Below are positions 23,280 through 31,641 of a stretch of DNA of 38,391 bases, piece by piece; the first letter of the stretch is position 1, and every line of letters begins with the position of its first letter. The stretch covers positions 33,720 to 72,110 of the forward strand of contig SVER01000017.1 of NCBI GenBank assembly GCA_015057315.1. The letters are read 5' to 3'. Origin of the DNA: Pseudobutyrivibrio ruminis (GTDB lineage Bacteria > Bacillota > Clostridia > Lachnospirales > Lachnospiraceae). Position numbers and translations under genes: made by a program. The notes beneath the pieces are model-generated. The model worked only from the letters and a program-made list of their open reading frames with translations. It made no database searches and was not told where the DNA came from.

Positions 23280-23678
23280 TTGAAGAGAATAACTTTAAAA
23301 ATCGAGCCTGGTCAAAACAAGAATGATTTAGCGATTCTGTTTTTGGATAGAATCGGACATAGAAAAAGTAAATATATAGTTTCGTGCATCTGCCAAATGC
23401 TCCAAACTAACGGGATATTAAACCCAGAGGATCTTGAACAATTGAGTAATGAACAAATCCTACAATTAAAATTCAATGAGTCAAGTTCCAGTGCTGCAAG
23501 CAATGAGATTACTATGCAGTTAGAGTTGTTAAGGGAAGAAGTGCGTCAACTATCAGAAAAGTATGACCAGGTTGAAACAAGAAAACCTAAAGATGAAATA
23601 ACTGCAATTAAGGAAGTTGAGCCTGAAGTAAGCAGACAAACAATAAGTAATCTTATGGGTAACATTACTTTAGATTAG
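23280..23678 (+). CDS. parR: ParR-like centromere-binding protein (putative)
   Basis: Small DNA-binding protein of 132 residues expected to link the plasmid centromere to the actin-like filament of the next gene. Residues 1-40 (KRITLKIEPGQNKNDLAILF, then RKSKYIVSCICQML) fit the strand-helix-helix of ParR ribbon-helix-helix proteins, including the 'rk..yI...i' second helix. A coiled middle (LELLREEVRQLSEKYDQVET) and a short end (QTISNLMGNITLD) follow; ParR proteins bind ParM through their C-terminal ends. TTG start with AGGTGA 4-5 nt upstream. Order parR-parM is the reverse of plasmid R1. The two operators lie directly in front, so it may repress its own promoter. Confidence 0.65.
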   Translation: MKRITLKIEPGQNKNDLAILFLDRIGHRKSKYIVSCICQMLQTNGILNPEDLEQLSNEQILQLKFNESSSSAASNEITMQLELLREEVRQLSEKYDQVETRKPKDEITAIKEVEPEVSRQTISNLMGNITLD

Positions 23679-23699
23679 TAAAACTAAAGGAGACAGAAG

Positions 23700-24683
23700 A
23701 TGGAAAGATTTTTGGCTGTAGATTCAGGCAAAGAAAATACAAAAATTTGTATTAAAAGAGCTTCTGGAAAAGAGAAGTACTCGATTCCAACAAGAGTGGA
23801 TGAAGTGAATATTTTGGCTGAACCTGAGAAAGATACAGATATTCTTGTATTAGATGGTAAGGCTTATAGAATCGGGAAAGGTGCAACAACATATGCGCCA
23901 AAGGAAGATTCAAAGAAATCAATTCATCACAAATTGTCAGTATGGGCGGCTATAGCAAAATATTGTGACAGCAATGATGAAATTAATATCGCAACAGGAT
24001 GTCCACTAAGCTTATGCGAGAACGCTACATACAAAAAAGAATATGGAGAATATATTCTTCCTAAGAATGAACCTATAACAGTTGAATTAAGAACAACTGC
24101 AGGAAAGATGAAGAAAACATTCACCATAAAGAATCGTATGGTATGTCCAGAAGGTTCGGGATTTATTTTTAGTAATCCACAGAAATTTGAAAAGAAGTTG
24201 GTGGCGATAATCGACGATGGTGGTTTGAATTTACAAGTGGCAATGTTTGATGATTGTTCACTTGTTCATAATTTAGCTATTACTCGAAAGTATGGCGGCA
24301 GAATTTTTATTGATAGTCTTACAGATGCAATAAATGCTGAGTTCGCTACAGACTTTGATAGAAAGCTTATTGAAAGCAAAATGTACTCTGGAGATAAAGC
24401 TGATAGATTTATAAGAACTTCTGAAGCTAATTCAAAAGAAAAGAGTGCAAAATTTATTGAAGCACAGCTCACTGCCTATGTAAAAGAAGTATTTAGAATT
24501 GCAAAAGAAGATGGTAAGGTTGACCCTTACAACATCGAAGTATACATGCAAGGCGGTACATCAGAGCTGATTAAAGAAACTGTGCAAAAACTTTATGGCT
24601 CAGATATTCATTTTGTTGAAGAGCCAGAGTTTGCAAATGCCGAAGGTTGGTTAAACGCGCTGTTACTAGCTTGTGGCAAATAA
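23700..24683 (+). CDS. parM: ParM/StbA-type actin-like segregation ATPase
   Basis: Filament-forming ATPase that pushes plasmid copies apart. Residues 1-16 (MERFLAVDSGKENTKICIKR) form the actin-fold phosphate-1 loop with the D-x-G pattern. GFIFSNPQKFEKKLVAIIDD followed by GGLNLQVAMFDD gives the phosphate-2 motif (D-D-G-G near 180-186). Later, IEVYMQGGTSELIKETVQKL supplies the adenosine-binding Gly-Gly loop. At 327 residues it is the usual ParM length. The last part (EGWLNALLLACGK) is typical of StbA-type proteins. It follows parR by 21 nt with an AAAGGAGA ribosome site. The presence of both ParA and ParM modules within 3 kb is unusual. Confidence 0.85.
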   Translation: MERFLAVDSGKENTKICIKRASGKEKYSIPTRVDEVNILAEPEKDTDILVLDGKAYRIGKGATTYAPKEDSKKSIHHKLSVWAAIAKYCDSNDEINIATGCPLSLCENATYKKEYGEYILPKNEPITVELRTTAGKMKKTFTIKNRMVCPEGSGFIFSNPQKFEKKLVAIIDDGGLNLQVAMFDDCSLVHNLAITRKYGGRIFIDSLTDAINAEFATDFDRKLIESKMYSGDKADRFIRTSEANSKEKSAKFIEAQLTAYVKEVFRIAKEDGKVDPYNIEVYMQGGTSELIKETVQKLYGSDIHFVEEPEFANAEGWLNALLLACGK

Positions 24684-24700
24684 AATAGAAGGAGTAAAAC

Positions 24701-25045
24701 ATGTTCAGTAGATTAAAAACAAGATTTATGACTGCAAAGAACGCTGTGCTTTTTTGTACAGCAAACTGCTTTGTAAAAGGTGTTTCGTGTGCAACATCAT
24801 TACTTGATAATGATGGTACAAGCGCTATGGAAAAGCTTGGCGAGTGGTACGGAAATATCTTTTGGCCTGTATGGGGCGTAGCTTGGATTCTATTTGTTTG
24901 GGGTCCAGCAAAGTTCAAAGAAGTAGTTAAAGTGACATTAATTTTAATGCCAGTAGTTGCATTCATCCTTAAGAATCAGGATGTAATGAAAGCTACACTT
25001 AATACAATCTTTGAATGGTTTGGTGGAACTGGATTATTTGCATAA
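24701..25045 (+). CDS. Small two-helix protein, VirB2/pilin-like candidate
   Basis: Protein of 114 residues. A basic start (MFSRLKTRFMTAKNA) leads to a hydrophobic stretch with VLFCTANCFVKGVSCA, which could be cut after Ala31. The mature part would have two membrane helices, ~52-69 (IFWPVWGVAWILFVWGPA) and ~75-92 (VVKVTLILMPVVAFIL), with a short turn between. This matches the size and topology of VirB2/TrbC-type pilins and of small membrane proteins found before VirB6 in Gram-positive conjugation operons. A terminator-like hairpin just after it would favour high expression relative to downstream genes. It is a possible substrate for the signal-peptidase fusion; function by context only. Confidence 0.55.
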   Translation: MFSRLKTRFMTAKNAVLFCTANCFVKGVSCATSLLDNDGTSAMEKLGEWYGNIFWPVWGVAWILFVWGPAKFKEVVKVTLILMPVVAFILKNQDVMKATLNTIFEWFGGTGLFA

Positions 25046-25063
25046 TAACAGTTCTTTGTTACA

Positions 25064-25093
25064 TGCCCGTATGAAAATACGGGCAAGTTTTTT
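25064..25093 (+). terminator. Terminator-like hairpin inside the conjugation operon
   Basis: TGCCCGTAT (25064-25072) pairs with ATACGGGCA (25077-25085) around a GAAA loop, followed by AG and six T. It lies between the pilin-like and VirB6-like genes with no promoter seen after it, so it probably lets through only part of the transcripts. Confidence 0.8.
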
Positions 25094-25114
25094 AATAGAA
25101 TTAATGAGATTATT

Positions 25115-27391
25115 ATGGGAACAAGTATAGAAACAATAGTATACAACATCGTTGAGTCGTTATTTAAGCTTCTCAATGATATGAGTCTACAATTTCTAAC
25201 ATTAATAACGGAAAGTGCAGAGAGTGAAGCATCCTTAAAGCCGAAATTACAAACATTTTTTTTAATGTTTGGAGATACAGCAGGAAAGCTAATAAACTTC
25301 TTTGTAGACGTAGGATGGTTAATATTCTTAATTGGAATAGGCCTAACATTATTTTCTGTAATAATGCTTGGAATGAATGGAAATACTCAGCAAGGTGTTG
25401 CTCCAATTATTATAAGAATAGTTTTAACAGCATTAATGATGAAAGTAATCATTGTTCCAAGTATATCTAATAATGTCGTTACCGATGATGGTGTTCTAGG
25501 ACTTTTTATGGATACAGCTGAAGGCGTATATGAGAAAATCGAAAGTAATTTTGGCTGGAATGTAGAAGATGCTGAATCTAGTGACTATGGAAGTAAACCT
25601 ATGGAAAATGGAGAGTGGACAAGAGAAGCTGGCGATATAGGTGATTTATTTGGACAAGGATTTACTGAGGACGATGTGACATATATAAAAGATAAGATGG
25701 ACGATTTTCCTCATTATAATAGTGTAGAATTATGGTTGGGTGGTGCTTTTCTTGGTGACAACTGGGTAGATAACGCAGAAGCCTCTAATAATATACACGA
25801 AGCATATGAAGAAGAATATGAAGGTGTGCTTTTAAAGAGAATAGTCAATTTTGCGGTATCTGGAATTTTAGTAATTATGGCAACCATAGCTCTACTGAGA
25901 CTTATGATCTCAATGTATCATCATTATGTAAACATAATTGGCTTATACATATTGGCACCACCAATAACAGCTATGATGGTGGGGCAAGCGACATCAGCTA
26001 TAGTATTCAAGTACATTCAAATGTTTGGAGTTGAATTAGCTCTTATGTGCTTTATAAGACTATGGATAGCTCTTTGTCTATTTCTAATGGAACATACCCC
26101 ATCTCTAATACTTGGATGGTCATTTATAATTGCATGGGAAATGTTTGGTTTCAAAATAGAACAGATGCTAGGAAAACTCGGATTCTGTGCTGCGGTAACA
26201 GGTTCATCAATGGCAGATACTATGCTAGGCTGCGGATTTGCAGGATTACAGATTGCAAGAGCTGGTCTTGGTTTAGGGAAAACAGCTGGAAAAGTAGGAA
26301 AAATGGGTCTAGGTGCTATAGGTAAGGGCGGTGCTATATTAGGAACTGGAATAGGACTTACACTAGGTTCAGATAGAATTTTAGGAGCAGCACAATCAAT
26401 TGGTGGTCATAGACTATCAAGCCCAGAGGATTTTGCAAATGCGCGAAACAATTCTCTGCTTAATGGTCATGGACTAGGCCATCTAAGCAATGACCGTATG
26501 AATAATATGGATGATCTGATGAAAAATGGTAGCTTAGGACTCCTTGGAGATACATTCGATTCATTAAGCGACGGACAAAAAGCAAAATATTTGGATCATC
26601 TTGGTAATCTTGCTGGTGAAGGAAATACACCAATGGATGCTCTTTCTTCACTTACTAGCCAAGGTGATGATAGCCTTAACGCAGTGGGAGGAATTGCATG
26701 GGATACAGGAAGCTTTGACCCTGAAAATGGTACATTTAGTGGAAGCATCCTAGATGCAAATGGTGATGCAATTGGCTCTATAAATGCCATTACTGATGGT
26801 GAAAACACATCGTTTGAATGTCGTTCAGATGATAATGGAATGAACTTTGCGAATGGTAAAGGTACAACAGATATTAGCGAAGCTGAATTCAATGAGTCGC
26901 AAAATGGAAGAATACAGAATGTCGAGTTTGCAACAGGTATTAATTCCAATATGCTTGACGGTTGCTTTAACACTGAAAAGGATGGAAAGGTTGCAACATT
27001 TACAGGTCTTGGAGATGGTTACACACAAGTATCTGGAGCATTCACAACAGCCGATGGCGGCAAGGAATTTAGACCACAGTTCGTTTATGATGCGAATACT
27101 GGTAATAGCCTGAATATAGGTCAGATGCAATATGATACTAAGACTGCTCTTAAAGCAGAAATTGAGGTTGCTGAAAGATTTAGAAGAGCTGGAAAACTGG
27201 GCGTTTCTGCTAAATATAACAAGTTAAATGACACAATGGAAGTTTCATACAAACACAATAATGGATTAATAACAGAAACTTTTGGAACTCCAAAAGGAAG
27301 AAAAGTTAAAGCGGGCGCTGAAATTCTGCATACACAATATGGTGGCGATTTAGTTAAACTTGGCTTCGGGCCAAAAAAAGGTAAACACTAA
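25115..27391 (+). CDS. VirB6/TrbL-like polytopic membrane protein
   Basis: Probably forms the inner-membrane channel of the conjugation machine. Residues ~60-120 have two hydrophobic helices (INFFVDVGWLIFLIGIGLTL and IIIRIVLTALMMKVIIVPSI). A soluble segment follows (~125-240), then several more helices at ~245-360 (VNFAVSGILVIMATIALLRL, IIGLYILAPPITAMMVGQAT, ALMCFIRLWIALCLFLMEHT). Residues ~375-430 are rich in Gly/Ala/Lys (KTAGKVGKMGLGAIGKGGAI), a common feature of TrbL/VirB6-like proteins. The long soluble C terminus (~440-758) carries Gly/Asp/Asn-rich repeats that look beta-helical (NGDAIGSINAITDGENTSFE). Length 758. Weak ribosome site. Family call is by topology and neighbourhood. Confidence 0.65.
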   Translation: MGTSIETIVYNIVESLFKLLNDMSLQFLTLITESAESEASLKPKLQTFFLMFGDTAGKLINFFVDVGWLIFLIGIGLTLFSVIMLGMNGNTQQGVAPIIIRIVLTALMMKVIIVPSISNNVVTDDGVLGLFMDTAEGVYEKIESNFGWNVEDAESSDYGSKPMENGEWTREAGDIGDLFGQGFTEDDVTYIKDKMDDFPHYNSVELWLGGAFLGDNWVDNAEASNNIHEAYEEEYEGVLLKRIVNFAVSGILVIMATIALLRLMISMYHHYVNIIGLYILAPPITAMMVGQATSAIVFKYIQMFGVELALMCFIRLWIALCLFLMEHTPSLILGWSFIIAWEMFGFKIEQMLGKLGFCAAVTGSSMADTMLGCGFAGLQIARAGLGLGKTAGKVGKMGLGAIGKGGAILGTGIGLTLGSDRILGAAQSIGGHRLSSPEDFANARNNSLLNGHGLGHLSNDRMNNMDDLMKNGSLGLLGDTFDSLSDGQKAKYLDHLGNLAGEGNTPMDALSSLTSQGDDSLNAVGGIAWDTGSFDPENGTFSGSILDANGDAIGSINAITDGENTSFECRSDDNGMNFANGKGTTDISEAEFNESQNGRIQNVEFATGINSNMLDGCFNTEKDGKVATFTGLGDGYTQVSGAFTTADGGKEFRPQFVYDANTGNSLNIGQMQYDTKTALKAEIEVAERFRRAGKLGVSAKYNKLNDTMEVSYKHNNGLITETFGTPKGRKVKAGAEILHTQYGGDLVKLGFGPKKGKH

Positions 27392-27417
27392 GTATAGAAA
27401 TGTACGGTGAAACAAGT

Positions 27418-29718
27418 ATGAATGAAGAAAAGAACACTATCCCAAATGGAGAGTCGCAAGACTCTCCAAAAATGGATAATAAGGCAAAAGAAAATATTTC
27501 ACCACAAAAAGAGACAGGAATCACATCAAATAGTGATGCGAATCCTGTCTCTACTAATAGTGAATTAAATGATGAGTCATATTCTAATAATTCAATGAAT
27601 GATGTTGAATTGGAAGATGATGATAATGAAATCACTAACGATTATTCGGATGAAGTAGATGATTATGATGAAGATGTAAACAAACAACTTGATTTGCAGA
27701 ATAAAGATGCATCATCAAATAATAAATTTAGTAATTCTGAGCAAAATAAGAATATAAAAGACGGACAAAATAGTAATGAGAATAACAACGAGAACAATAG
27801 TAGCAAAAAACAAAATGATAAAAATTCTAAGCAATCCGATTCAAGTGATAATGAATCGCAGCTAAATAATGAACATCACGAAAATGACTCTTCGGAACAA
27901 AAAAAGGATGGCTCTAGCTCAAAGGATAAAAAAGGAAGTGATAGTTCATCCGATAGTGACGGGGATGGCGATTCTGGAAGTCATAGTCTACTTTCATTAA
28001 AAAAGTCTTTTGATAATTTTAAAGCAGCTGGTAAAGAAGAGGATGAATTAAGTCAGGCTCGTTTGATTATTAAGGGAATCCTATCGTTTGTCTTTAGCTT
28101 TAATATTTTATTTCTTCCGGTTTTAATTATAATTGGATACGGAATATCCGTTTACAACAAGGCTGTTAATGTTATATCAGATTCTTATAGTGCTGCTGCA
28201 ACAGCTGGACGAATAGATCCTGAAGATTTATTTGAATCTGTTTGGCTAGACCATAAGGAAATAATTGACAATTCTTTAGAGAGTACTGTATATCCTAGTG
28301 CAATAAAAGACGCTAAGACATTATGCGAAAGTTTAGGCTATGAATGGGATGAGACTGCAGAAAACCTATCCGCTACTAATTCAGATGATTGGACTAGCGT
28401 TTTTGGAGAAATAAATTATGGTCATCTAATAATAGGCACAAATATTAGTTATCAGCTTGCATTATCAGATAAAGAAAAATTAGACGAGATCGATATGGAA
28501 GCGATTCTTAGTTCATCTGATGTATACAAGCATCTTTATTATCTTACTTATGAAGAAAAAGAAGTTAAAGTAAAAGATAAAACAAAAACTGAGCTTTTCA
28601 TAAAGATAAACCCTTTTGCAATTGAAGATTTGTCAGCTATTTTAGATAAAAGACCTGAAGAAATCCTAGATAAAGATAAGGCTTTATATACATACCTCGA
28701 TCAGTTTAATATGCAAACAGCATTTATGACAGCTTGTGCAACACAAGATGTAATTGAAAAACTTAATCTTAATAATACAACTGAAATCTATCATGTGAAT
28801 GAAAGTATAACAATAGAAGAAAGTACCGAAGAGTATGAGGAAATAGATTTAGGCGATTTTGAAACAGATGGTTGGTATAGCTTGGCTAGTGATGTTGTTT
28901 CAGAAACTAATCCAACTGCATCGCCATCAAAAAAGTTTGATGGATGGTTAAGACTATATAGTGAACCAACTGGAACTATTTCATCATCTAGCTTTTATAC
29001 AAATATTGAAAAGGCAGTTCCAGAAATCTATAAGGATGTTAATGATAAAGTAGGAAACGTATCAAACTTAAGACCAATTAGCAATTGGTGTGGTTATGAA
29101 TTTGGTGTATGGGATTATTACTATAATAGCAATAATCAAAAAGTTCTTGGCGCTATCCACTATTGTAAAAATAGTATCACACAAGAGACAGGTGGCAAAT
29201 TGGCTGTAAATAATGATGGTCGCTATCTCATTGCTGTCGCTCCAGGATTAGTAAAAGCAAATTATTGGTCTGATACTGGTGGTGTAGGAAACAATGCTGC
29301 TTGGTATGATTATTCTAATAAAAAAATAGACCTTGTTTTAAAAGAAAAAAACACAGGAAATGTTTATTACGTTCCTTGCGCCCTTGGTGATTCAAAAGGA
29401 CATACATTCCCATATGGAATAATTCAAACTGGCGTAGCAACTCCAAGTGCAGCATCATCGCAAGTTGACGGTGCAACTTTCAAAAAAGACCAAGGTATAA
29501 AAAACAGAGATCATTATTATAAAAATCTTGGCTCTGTCGAAGCAAATGGTTATGCCTCTATACTAGATACATTTAGTACAAAACTATATAATGAAGAAAA
29601 ATACACCATATCACAATGGATGACACACGGCCCTATTGAATTCTATTACACAAGCGATAAATCATGTATTGCAAGAATGAATAACTCTTTTGAATTAATA
29701 GGAACAATCACTTATTAA
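27418..29718 (+). CDS. Large membrane-anchored surface protein, conjugation operon
   Basis: Unrecognised protein of 766 residues. ATG 27418 is chosen because CGGTGA at 27405-27410 lies 7 nt upstream; ATG 27400 has no site. Residues 1-210 are very low in complexity (Asn/Ser/Asp/Lys/Glu) and should be disordered on the inside. A single membrane helix sits at ~217-243 (GILSFVFSFNILFLPVLIII). The remaining ~520 residues would lie outside and include a helical region and a beta-rich C-terminal domain with NWCGYEFGVWDYYYNSNNQK, GRYLIAVAPGLVKANYWSDT and VYYVPCALGDSKGHTFPYGI. No hydrolase motif could be assigned. Possibly a channel or cell-wall-spanning component. Two strong hairpins lie inside the 5' coding region. 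Confidence 0.65.
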   Translation: MNEEKNTIPNGESQDSPKMDNKAKENISPQKETGITSNSDANPVSTNSELNDESYSNNSMNDVELEDDDNEITNDYSDEVDDYDEDVNKQLDLQNKDASSNNKFSNSEQNKNIKDGQNSNENNNENNSSKKQNDKNSKQSDSSDNESQLNNEHHENDSSEQKKDGSSSKDKKGSDSSSDSDGDGDSGSHSLLSLKKSFDNFKAAGKEEDELSQARLIIKGILSFVFSFNILFLPVLIIIGYGISVYNKAVNVISDSYSAAATAGRIDPEDLFESVWLDHKEIIDNSLESTVYPSAIKDAKTLCESLGYEWDETAENLSATNSDDWTSVFGEINYGHLIIGTNISYQLALSDKEKLDEIDMEAILSSSDVYKHLYYLTYEEKEVKVKDKTKTELFIKINPFAIEDLSAILDKRPEEILDKDKALYTYLDQFNMQTAFMTACATQDVIEKLNLNNTTEIYHVNESITIEESTEEYEEIDLGDFETDGWYSLASDVVSETNPTASPSKKFDGWLRLYSEPTGTISSSSFYTNIEKAVPEIYKDVNDKVGNVSNLRPISNWCGYEFGVWDYYYNSNNQKVLGAIHYCKNSITQETGGKLAVNNDGRYLIAVAPGLVKANYWSDTGGVGNNAAWYDYSNKKIDLVLKEKNTGNVYYVPCALGDSKGHTFPYGIIQTGVATPSAASSQVDGATFKKDQGIKNRDHYYKNLGSVEANGYASILDTFSTKLYNEEKYTISQWMTHGPIEFYYTSDKSCIARMNNSFELIGTITY
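27447..27551 (+). repeat. Two perfect hairpins inside coding sequence
   Basis: TGGAGAGTC (27447-27455) pairs with GACTCTCCA (27460-27468) around GCAA. GAGACAGGA (27511-27519) pairs with TCCTGTCTC (27543-27551), with an inner ATCAC/GTGAT stem (27520-27524/27533-27537). Both lie within the first 45 codons of a gene whose surrounding sequence is low in complexity. Confidence 0.8.
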
Positions 29719-29803
29719 CAAAAAACTATACTTTATTATATAAAGAATAAAATAGGCAAACAGCATTGCTGTTTTGAGTGGACGAAAAATGAGGATTTAT
29801 TAC

Positions 29804-30307
29804 ATGAAAAGAAAACGCTTTATAATAATACTGTTGACTATAGTAATAGGAATTCTTATCTACCTAGTCGTTACTAATAAAAAACAGAATGATGAGCAGG
29901 AACTGGGTTCTATAACGGTAGCCAATGATAACAATGATGAAAAATTGAAAGATGTAGAATTACTTGATGAATCTGAAATTGAAGCTGTCGAGAATCAGCG
30001 AGAAGAACAGTGGAGGGAGCTTGGTACTAAAGCAGATTATATATATGACCTAAGTGATACAAGCGCTTCAGAGATAGCAATAGACGATAGTTTTGCTGAT
30101 TATTGCATAAGTGCTGATGGTTATGTTTACTATAATTTAATAAAAAATCTTGCAGCAAAATACAATACAGATACTAATAATGTAGTGTTAGATAATTTCG
30201 ATTACGAAGAAACCACCGATATGTACTTTTATCAGATTAGTATTTCTGGAATTAACTTAAGAGTATATATAGATAACAATGATATGGCATATATAATGGA
30301 GCAATAA
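29804..30307 (+). CDS. Single-helix anchored extracellular protein
   Basis: Unrecognised protein of 168 residues. The start (MKRKRFIIILLTIVIGILIY) is a basic tip plus one membrane helix, with no cleavage site or lipobox, so it is probably anchored and faces outside. Residues ~40-75 are acidic and helical (LLDESEIEAVENQREEQWRE). The C-terminal ~90 residues look like a small alpha/beta domain (YFYQISISGINLRVYIDNND). ATG 29804 is chosen because GAGGA at 29791-29795 is 8 nt upstream. It begins a run of three small membrane or secreted proteins between the large surface protein and the prgI-virB4 operon; VirB8-like scaffolds have this simple topology, but no family match can be claimed. Confidence 0.65.
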   Translation: MKRKRFIIILLTIVIGILIYLVVTNKKQNDEQELGSITVANDNNDEKLKDVELLDESEIEAVENQREEQWRELGTKADYIYDLSDTSASEIAIDDSFADYCISADGYVYYNLIKNLAAKYNTDTNNVVLDNFDYEETTDMYFYQISISGINLRVYIDNNDMAYIMEQ

Positions 30308-30310
30308 AAA

Positions 30311-30988
30311 ATGAAACAAAAGATTATATGTATTCTATTATTAACATCTCTTGCCTCTACATTTTCAGGTATGAAATATATACATGCGGAGGAAATCGAA
30401 CAAGAAGACGCTAATACTGTTGAAGAAACACCTGTTGTTAACTACCAATCTGAAATGGGCGAAACTGGAGATTATTATGTTTTAAATTGCCCTAACTATT
30501 ATCAACAAGACTACAAGGATATAGCCTTTGGTGATAGTACAATTGGAGAACAAGGAAATCTTATTACTTGTCTAGCTTCTCTTGAAACTTATTATCTTAC
30601 AAAAGATGTGAACCCAGAAACATTTGTTGGCATACATTCAGATGACTGCCTGCATGGAACAAAGACGATAAATAAAAGTAGCATAGATAGATATGCTAAA
30701 TATTTTGGCACTGCGTTAGATGTTCAAGGTTATGACTTTGATGTGATGGCAAACTATGTTAAGCGTTATAGTGCTAAAGTGTTAATTCGCATACCGCACG
30801 AGAGTGCATTGGGAAAAAAGAGTACATATTTTTTGGTTACAGGTATTACCAAAGATGGATTTATTGTGGTTGACCCTAATAAGGATAATCTAAAATATGC
30901 ACACCAAACAAACGAGGGATATATATATGATTCATTATTTATTTCAATAGTTTGTGGCAAGTCTGCAGAGATGTATATCTTTCATTAA
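30311..30988 (+). CDS. Secreted C39-like domain protein lacking catalytic residues
   Basis: Secreted protein of 225 residues with signal peptide MKQKIICILLLTSLASTFSG, probably cut near IHA-EE. The body resembles peptidase C39-like (papain-fold) domains: LNCPNYYQQDYKDIAFGDS at the start, TIGEQGNLITCLASLETYYL at the position of the usual 'tig..GC..T.lamvl.y' nucleophile helix, then YFLVTGITKDGFIVVDPNKD at the position of the 'gHyvlv.gi..dg..v.DP' His strand. Asn stands where Cys is expected and Thr where His is expected, while the Asp-Pro is kept. So it is likely inactive and may bind cell wall or peptide instead. GGAG of its ribosome site lies inside the previous gene's end. Confidence 0.65.
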   Translation: MKQKIICILLLTSLASTFSGMKYIHAEEIEQEDANTVEETPVVNYQSEMGETGDYYVLNCPNYYQQDYKDIAFGDSTIGEQGNLITCLASLETYYLTKDVNPETFVGIHSDDCLHGTKTINKSSIDRYAKYFGTALDVQGYDFDVMANYVKRYSAKVLIRIPHESALGKKSTYFLVTGITKDGFIVVDPNKDNLKYAHQTNEGYIYDSLFISIVCGKSAEMYIFH

Positions 30989-31018
30989 GAGTTAAACTAC
31001 AGAACATGGAGATTTTAT

Positions 31019-31444
31019 ATGCAGAAGGTACGAATAGGAATAATATCTGCGATTTTTGTGATTACTGCTTTGCTTGTAGGTATTACTTTTTTTAGAAAAA
31101 GTACTGAAGAAAAAGAGAAACTTGCAAAAATAGATGAAATTCAACGAAACATTATTGATGTAAACTATTCAGAAGGTGACGAGGACGAAGGCTATAATTA
31201 TATTTCTAATCCACAGAAACTTGAAGGAATGGAGATAAGCGTTAATAAGGCTGCTGAATTTAGTGATTTGATAAATAAGCAGTTGCAAGCAAACGGTATT
31301 TATTCTGATGTTATCGCAATAACAAGCGTAGAAAAACAGGAACAAAAATACGTAGTCAAAATGATAACAAAAATTAATCATATAAATATTAATGTTACAT
31401 ACGATAGAAAAACAGATGAGTTAACAGCTGTAATAGAATTGTAG
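31019..31444 (+). CDS. Small membrane-anchored protein
   Basis: Unrecognised protein of 141 residues with one N-terminal membrane helix (VRIGIISAIFVITALLVGIT), a charged helical segment (KSTEEKEKLAKIDEIQRNII) and a C-terminal alpha/beta domain (ISVNKAAEFSDLINKQLQAN, then INHININVTYDRKTDELTAV). TGGAGA lies 7 nt before the ATG. It is the last gene before the terminator at 31467-31503, so it closes the operon that starts near 23280. Topology suits an outer-facing accessory of the conjugation machine; this is inference. Confidence 0.65.
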   Translation: MQKVRIGIISAIFVITALLVGITFFRKSTEEKEKLAKIDEIQRNIIDVNYSEGDEDEGYNYISNPQKLEGMEISVNKAAEFSDLINKQLQANGIYSDVIAITSVEKQEQKYVVKMITKINHININVTYDRKTDELTAVIEL

Positions 31445-31466
31445 ATGCAAACCATGAATAAAATGT

Positions 31467-31503
31467 GAGAAACGTTCAAAATAAGGGCGTTTCTCTTTTT
31501 TTT
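31467..31503 (+). terminator. Intrinsic terminator of the surface-protein operon
   Basis: GAGAAACG (31467-31474) pairs with CGTTTCTC (31488-31495), followed by eight T. Confidence 0.9.
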
Positions 31504-31524
31504 ACATAAAAAATCTAAAAAGTC

Positions 31525-31562
31525 TACACGAGGTTTACATTTTTGCAAAAAGAGTGTATAAT
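31525..31562 (+). promoter_or_regulatory. Promoter with 15-bp operator (site 5) for prgI-virB4
   Basis: TACACGAGGTTTACA (31525-31539) overlaps the -35 box TTTACA (31534-31539). A 17-nt spacer and a perfect TATAAT (31557-31562) follow. A regulator on the motif would block the -35 contact, unlike sites 1-3, where the motif lies between the boxes. Confidence 0.8.
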
Positions 31563-31641
31563 GCATTTTCATAAGGAAAAATTTAAAAGCACGTATTCTG
31601 TCCATAAGCCAATGGCAGCATACATTTATGAGGACGAAATT

